64,000 bases of DNA from Kribbella solani (lineage in GTDB: Bacteria > Actinomycetota > Actinomycetes > Propionibacteriales > Kribbellaceae): NCBI RefSeq assembly GCF_014205295.1, contig NZ_JACHNF010000001.1, forward strand, positions 1,364,001 to 1,428,000, written 5' to 3'. Shown one piece after another: positions 60,093 through 64,000 of the stretch (the stretch's first letter is position 1; each line of letters begins with the position of its first letter). The notes beneath the pieces are model-generated. The model worked only from the letters and a program-made list of their open reading frames with translations. It made no database searches and was not told the origin of the DNA. The translations under genes were made by a program, and so were the position numbers.

Positions 60093-61159
60093 GGTGCCGC
60101 CTCGAGCCGTCGCGTCCGTGGATCAATCCAGCCGTGTAGAAGATCACCGAGCTGATTACCCGTGTATACGAAGACCGTGGTGAAGAGCGCGATCGCCAAC
60201 AGCAGCGGGACGTCCTGCCCGAGTGCGGCAGTCGTTGTCGCCGCGCCCAGGCCTGGGTACGAGAAGACCTGTTCCGCCAGCACCGATCCGCCGAACAACT
60301 CACCGAGCGAACTGAACTGCAGTAGCAGCGCCGGCCCGGCAGCGTTCCGCAGCACCCGATGCACGACCAGACCCAATGTCCGCTCGCCTTGCGCACGAGC
60401 GAACGCGATGTAGTCACTCGCCATCGCGACCGCGACCGCCTGCCGCGTGTGCAGGACAACCGGCGCGATCCCGACCAAGCTCAAAGTGAGTGCCGGCAGC
60501 AACAAATGATGCAGCCGGTCCAGCAAGCCGACCTCGCCCGCGACGGAGCCGACCGGCACCGCGCAGCAGATCGGCGTCCACTGGAGCGACACCGAGAACG
60601 CATACAGCAGCAGGAGACCGACCCAGAACGTCGGTGCCGAGGACAGCGTGTACGCCCACCAGGTGATGACGCGATCGGCCCACCGCCCGCGGCGTACGCC
60701 CGCGACCAGGCCGAGGGTGAAGCCAATGATTCCGGAGAAGCACCAGGCCACCGCCATCAGGGCCAGGCTGGTCAGGAACTTGTTCGCGATCACGTCGGCG
60801 ACCGGCTGATTGAAGGCATGCGACTGGCCAAGGTCGCCGCGGACGATATGCGACAGCCAGGTACCGAACCGTTGCAGCGGCGGATCGTCGAGTCCCCAGC
60901 GCTCGGCGATCTGGGCGCGCTGCTCCGGCCCGATCGCGGCGAGATCCGCGCCGACGTACGCGCTGACCGGATCGACCGGGGACGCGGCCATCAGCGCGAA
61001 GGACGCGGCCGCGACGGCGGTGAGGAGGAGCAGCAGCCGGAGCAGCCGGGCGGCGATCGCGCGTGCCCAGTGGGAAGCTCGGGACTCGGCCGCACGGTCC
61101 GCGACGGGAGGCGGTCCGGCGGACCGCGGCGCAGCTGTGCTCAACAGGTCCAGCGCCAT
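60089..61159 (-). CDS. Dipeptide/nickel-type ABC transporter permease (DppB-like)
   Basis: A 356-aa permease with six helices and an unusually long cytosolic N-terminus of about 35 residues before LLRLLLLLTAVAAASFALMA. RWGLDDPPLQRFGTWLSHIVRGDLGQS and the EAA-type loop LRNAAGPALLLQFSSLGELFGGSVLAEQVFSYPGLG are typical. ATG 61159 lies inside the end of the binding-protein gene (19-bp overlap). Confidence 0.92.
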   Translation of the reverse strand: MALDLLSTAAPRSAGPPPVADRAAESRASHWARAIAARLLRLLLLLTAVAAASFALMAASPVDPVSAYVGADLAAIGPEQRAQIAERWGLDDPPLQRFGTWLSHIVRGDLGQSHAFNQPVADVIANKFLTSLALMAVAWCFSGIIGFTLGLVAGVRRGRWADRVITWWAYTLSSAPTFWVGLLLLYAFSVSLQWTPICCAVPVGSVAGEVGLLDRLHHLLLPALTLSLVGIAPVVLHTRQAVAVAMASDYIAFARAQGERTLGLVVHRVLRNAAGPALLLQFSSLGELFGGSVLAEQVFSYPGLGAATTTAALGQDVPLLLAIALFTTVFVYTGNQLGDLLHGWIDPRTRRLEAAP

Positions 61160-62790
61160 CCGGTGATGCCGGCCGTGATCGGCCAGCCGTGACCGTGCGG
61201 CTCGATCTGCGGCTTACCGATATCGAGGCAGTCGCTCACGTAGTACGTGTGCTGCAGGTTGACCAGCCAGGCCCACGCGGCGTCGCCGGACGGCCCGAAA
61301 CCGTTGCCGTCGGCATCACGTTGCGCCGCCTTCCAGTACTTGGTCGCCTCGTCCTGGTCGGTCGCGCTCATCGCGGCGTCGAGGTTCTTCTGGACGACCG
61401 GGTTCGCGTAGTAGCCGGGATTCCAGTACCCGACACCGGCCGAGCCGGACGAGTACAGGTTGTACAGCTCGGTCGGGTCCTGACTGCCCCAGCCGAACAG
61501 GACCGCGTCGGCGTGCAGGCGCTTGTCGATCACGTCCCAGCTCACGCCCTTGGTGGTGATCTGGATCCCGATCGGCTTGACCATGTCCGCGACCGCCAGC
61601 GCGAGACCCTGCCGGGTGGTGTCCCCGGCCGGGTACAGCAGGGTGAACGCCGCCTTGACCCCGGCGCGTTCCCGGACACCGTTGGCGTCCTTCCAGCCCG
61701 CCGATTCCAGCAGTTCCTTCGCCTTGCCCGCGTCGTTGCCCTGGATCGCCGACGACGGCTCGAACCACGGCATCCCGTCAACCGGACCGGTGGCCGGCGA
61801 CCCGTACCCCTCGAGCACGCCGTCGACCAGCGCCTGCCGATCGACGACCTGGTTGATCGCCTGCCGGATCGCCTTGTCCGCGGTGACGTTGTTGCCGATC
61901 GGCAGCCCGGCGGCGGTCTTCTTGCCCGTGTCCGGCTGGTACGGGAACATCAGCCCGCGGTTGTCCACCGACTTCACCGGTACCAGCCGCATCTTCGGCA
62001 CCGAGGTCTTCGCCAGACTCGACGGTACGGCCGCCATCGACACCTGCCCGGCTTTCGCCGCCGCGAGCGAAGCGTCCTCGCCGGTGAAGGTGAACACGAT
62101 CCGCTCGAACGCGGGCCTCGTACCGTAGTAGGAATCGTTGCGCTGGACAATCAACTGCTGGCCTTCGTCCCACTGCACCAGCTTGAACGGACCCGACCCG
62201 ATCGGCTTCCGCGCGTACTCCTTGCCGTGGGCATGCTTCGGCACGATCCCCAGCGAGATCAGCCGGTTCACGAACGTGCTCTGCGGCCGCTTCAGCCGGA
62301 GCTCGACGGTGTCGTTGTCGACGGCAACCGCCTGCGAGAGCCCGGTCACGTCCGTCAGGCCACCGCTCTTGCTCGCGGTGCTGAAGGTGTACGCGACGTC
62401 GGCCGCCGTCACCGGCGTGCCGTCGGAGAACTTGGCGTCGGTGCGAATGTCCACGGTCCAGACCAGACCGTCGGGACTGACGGTGTGCTTGGTGGCGAGA
62501 TCGTTGACGATCTTCAGGTCGGCGTCGCGTTTCAGCAGCGTCGACTGGAAGAGCGGGGAACCGTACCGGCCCCAGCCGAGCGTCGGGTCGTACCCGTCCT
62601 CGGACTCACCTCCGATCGCGAGCCGCAGCTCCTTCGGGGCGGACGACGACCCCACCACGCCGCCCGCCGCGCCTTGTCCGCCCGCGCCGCCGTCGACCCC
62701 AGCGGTGCAGGCAGATGCGACCAGGCCGAAAGCCACGCCGAGTGTCACCGCCAGGACCGTCGTACCCACCCTGCGTGCCCCACGCGTCAC
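61141..62790 (-). CDS. ABC transporter substrate-binding lipoprotein (peptide/nickel family 5)
   Basis: A 549-aa lipoprotein: signal with lipobox VASAC (Cys28), a Gly/Ala linker, then the SBP_bac_5 fold with DGLVWTVDIRTDAKFSDGTPVTAADVAYTF and KPIGSGPFKLVQWDEGQQLIVQRNDSYYG. The C-terminal end is His/Trp-rich (IEPHGHGWPITAGITGWRW). First gene of the SBP-permease-permease-ATPase-ATPase operon. Nickel or peptide import are both possible; the short DppF and the His-rich tail lean slightly to metal. GTG 62790 follows GGTGGAGGAA. Confidence 0.88.
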   Translation of the reverse strand: MTRGARRVGTTVLAVTLGVAFGLVASACTAGVDGGAGGQGAAGGVVGSSSAPKELRLAIGGESEDGYDPTLGWGRYGSPLFQSTLLKRDADLKIVNDLATKHTVSPDGLVWTVDIRTDAKFSDGTPVTAADVAYTFSTASKSGGLTDVTGLSQAVAVDNDTVELRLKRPQSTFVNRLISLGIVPKHAHGKEYARKPIGSGPFKLVQWDEGQQLIVQRNDSYYGTRPAFERIVFTFTGEDASLAAAKAGQVSMAAVPSSLAKTSVPKMRLVPVKSVDNRGLMFPYQPDTGKKTAAGLPIGNNVTADKAIRQAINQVVDRQALVDGVLEGYGSPATGPVDGMPWFEPSSAIQGNDAGKAKELLESAGWKDANGVRERAGVKAAFTLLYPAGDTTRQGLALAVADMVKPIGIQITTKGVSWDVIDKRLHADAVLFGWGSQDPTELYNLYSSGSAGVGYWNPGYYANPVVQKNLDAAMSATDQDEATKYWKAAQRDADGNGFGPSGDAAWAWLVNLQHTYYVSDCLDIGKPQIEPHGHGWPITAGITGWRWTC

Positions 62791-62934
62791 TGCGTTCCTC
62801 CACCGGTTCGGATTGGTCGCAGATGCGACCCGATCGCAACAATCGACGGAAACCTATCCAGCCGGTCTGTGTTTCCGCAACTGACCTGGCCCCGGTGTTG
62901 AGACCGCCGTTGCGCAGTGCTGCGCGGATCGGCA

Positions 62935-62952
62935 TGATTGACTCCACAATCA
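62935..62952. promoter_or_regulatory. 18-bp inverted repeat in the divergent intergenic region
   Basis: TGATTG-N6-CAATCA, perfect 6-bp arms, 30 bp upstream of ATG 62982. A second dyad, GCGCAG-TG-CTGCGC, lies at 62912-62925. Either could be an operator for the ABC importer or the DUF4091 gene. Confidence 0.45.
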
Positions 62953-62981
62953 CGCAAGTGAGCGGAAGGAGTGGTCAGTCG

Positions 62982-64000
62982 ATGACCGCGAACTGGACAT
63001 TTGTCCTCTGCGACGCGCTCGCCAAGGTGCACCCGGCGCGGGAACCACGGGCAGTGTCGGCCGATACCCGATTCCAGGCGTTCCTCGGCGAGAACGCGTC
63101 CTTCCAGCTCGCGTACCGGCCACCGATGGACCACGAGTACCGCGAACCGAGTCCGGCGCGGGTACGGGTCGAGGGCGACGCCGCCGACCTGGTCACGGTC
63201 TCGTGCGTCGACCTGGTGCCGTGTACGTTCCTCGCCCGCCCAGGGCACGACGACGGCTACGAATTCGACCAGCCAGGCCTGTACCCGGACGTGCTTCGGC
63301 CCGCAGCGGACGGCGAACTGCCCGTGCTGTTCGGCAGCTGGAGCTCGGTCTGGTTCGATGTCAGTACGGCCGACGCGGCGCGCGCCGGCGTACACGAACT
63401 GACTGTCGTCGTGACCGGGCCGGACGGGTCCGAGTTGTATCGACAGGCGGTCACGGTCGAGCTCACCGGCGTCGAGCTGCCGCCGCTCGGCATCGTGTCG
63501 AGCCACTGGATGCACCTCGACGCGCTCGCGGACCACTATGGCGTGGAGGTCTTCAGCGAAGAGCACTGGGGGCTTGTCGACCGGTTCATGGCGTCGGCGG
63601 CCGAGATGGGTGCGACCTCATTGCTCGCGCCGGTGTGGACGCCGCCGCTCGACACCGCCGTCGACACGTACCGCACGGTCGTCCAGCTGATCGACATCGC
63701 CGAGACGAGCGACGGGTACGAGTTCGGCTTCGATCGGCTGCGGCGCTGGCTCGAACTGTGCCGGCGGAACGGGATCGTCGGTGTCGAGGTCGCGCATCTG
63801 TTCACCCAGTGGGGTGCGGAGAAGACGCCGGGCATCGTGGTACGACGGAACGGTTCGGAGCCGGAGCGCGTTTTCGGGTGGGATGTCGACGCGACGGACG
63901 CTCGGTACCGGACCTTGCTGGAGGCGCTGCTCCCGGCGCTGCAGGCAGTGCTGGACGAGGAGTGGGACCGCGAGCACGTGGTCTTCCACGTGTCGGACGA
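62982..64000 (+). CDS. DUF4091 / GH123-like protein, N-terminal part
   Basis: An open frame without stop from ATG 62982 to the window end (339 complete codons plus two bases), so the gene is cut off. Residues 1-165 form a beta-sandwich lead domain (SFQLAYRPPMDHEYREPSPARVRV; HELTVVVTGPDGSELYRQAVTVEL); then comes the catalytic barrel: IVSSHWMHLDALADHYGVEVFSEEHW, GATSLLAPVWTPPLDT, VEVAHLFTQWGAEKTP and WDREHVVFHVSD. This is the DUF4091 pattern of glycoside hydrolase-like proteins near GH123. No signal peptide, so cytosolic. AGGAG lies upstream. Confidence 0.85.
   Translation, partial: MTANWTFVLCDALAKVHPAREPRAVSADTRFQAFLGENASFQLAYRPPMDHEYREPSPARVRVEGDAADLVTVSCVDLVPCTFLARPGHDDGYEFDQPGLYPDVLRPAADGELPVLFGSWSSVWFDVSTADAARAGVHELTVVVTGPDGSELYRQAVTVELTGVELPPLGIVSSHWMHLDALADHYGVEVFSEEHWGLVDRFMASAAEMGATSLLAPVWTPPLDTAVDTYRTVVQLIDIAETSDGYEFGFDRLRRWLELCRRNGIVGVEVAHLFTQWGAEKTPGIVVRRNGSEPERVFGWDVDATDARYRTLLEALLPALQAVLDEEWDREHVVFHVSD

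Overview
The window is high-GC actinobacterial DNA: dense gene packing, 4-bp ATGA/GTGA gene overlaps, many GTG and TTG starts, frequent leaderless-looking starts, and a strong preference for GTAC/CGTACG in the coding text. The gene content (hopanoid operon, DUF222-HNH gene, DUF5134, MT0933-like protein, CopD-CtaG, ECF sigma factors) and that codon habit suggest Propionibacteriales, perhaps a Kribbella-like organism. This is inference; no rRNA or marker gene is present.

Region by region. 1-340: start of a PucR-like regulator, divergent from a seven-gene hopanoid operon (442-8973): hpnC, hpnD, hpnE, a polyprenyl diphosphate synthase, squalene-hopene cyclase, a nucleosidase(HpnG-like)-IspH fusion and the radical SAM enzyme HpnH. 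All are chained by 4-bp overlaps, so the operon runs from isoprenoid precursor supply through squalene and hopene to adenosylhopane and probably ribosylhopane. 8990-10389: MFS efflux protein and a small upstream gene. 10354-12493: a DUF222/HNH (13E12-type) gene bracketed by an imperfect direct repeat of about 80-90 bp; the outer copy carries a dead start of the neighbouring DUF1089 gene. 13032-14006: two overlapping crcB genes behind a fluoride riboswitch. 14023-15898: a secreted protein and a PIG-L deacetylase.

15990-23148: a long plus-strand run made of a flippase-like membrane protein, GT4 glycosyltransferase, ApbE flavin transferase, OmpR-type response regulator, histidine kinase, ferric-reductase-like flavocytochrome and two FMN-binding proteins with SGAT flavinylation motifs. 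It reads as a regulated extracytoplasmic flavin electron-transfer system. 23211-24555: ECF sigma factor, repeat-rich disordered protein and MT0933-like protein. 24834-26196: three tandem small secreted Cys-containing paralogues, each with a TTG start behind the same ribosome-binding leader.

26396-34621: DUF2505, a LysR regulator with a duplicated 19-bp operator facing a membrane protein and Tat-exported multicopper oxidase, an ArsR/SRPBCC pair behind a 47-bp near-perfect palindrome, a DUF4139 protein and a large secreted N,N-dimethylformamidase-like protein. 34889-41036: a copper/cytochrome-oxidase module (DUF5134, CopD-CtaG, CopA, and a protein of unknown fold ending in a CopZ-like domain). 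41006-44617: GtrA, a small membrane protein, a DsbA-VKOR disulfide pair and an NCS2 purine/pyrimidine permease. 44740-48540: class A penicillin-binding protein and a second dimethylformamidase-like protein, here a lipoprotein.

48616-52113: AhpD-like pair, second flippase-like protein, and a DHA2 MFS exporter behind two TACCC-N5-GGGTA operators. 52200-57878: ECF sigma factor, Met/His-rich membrane protein, PepSY membrane protein and a FecBCD-type metal-chelate ABC importer. 57875-62790: a dipeptide/nickel-type ABC importer. 62982-64000: start of a DUF4091 (GH123-like) protein. No tRNA, rRNA, CRISPR array, transposase or intact prophage was seen, and no gap over 300 bases lacks a gene.
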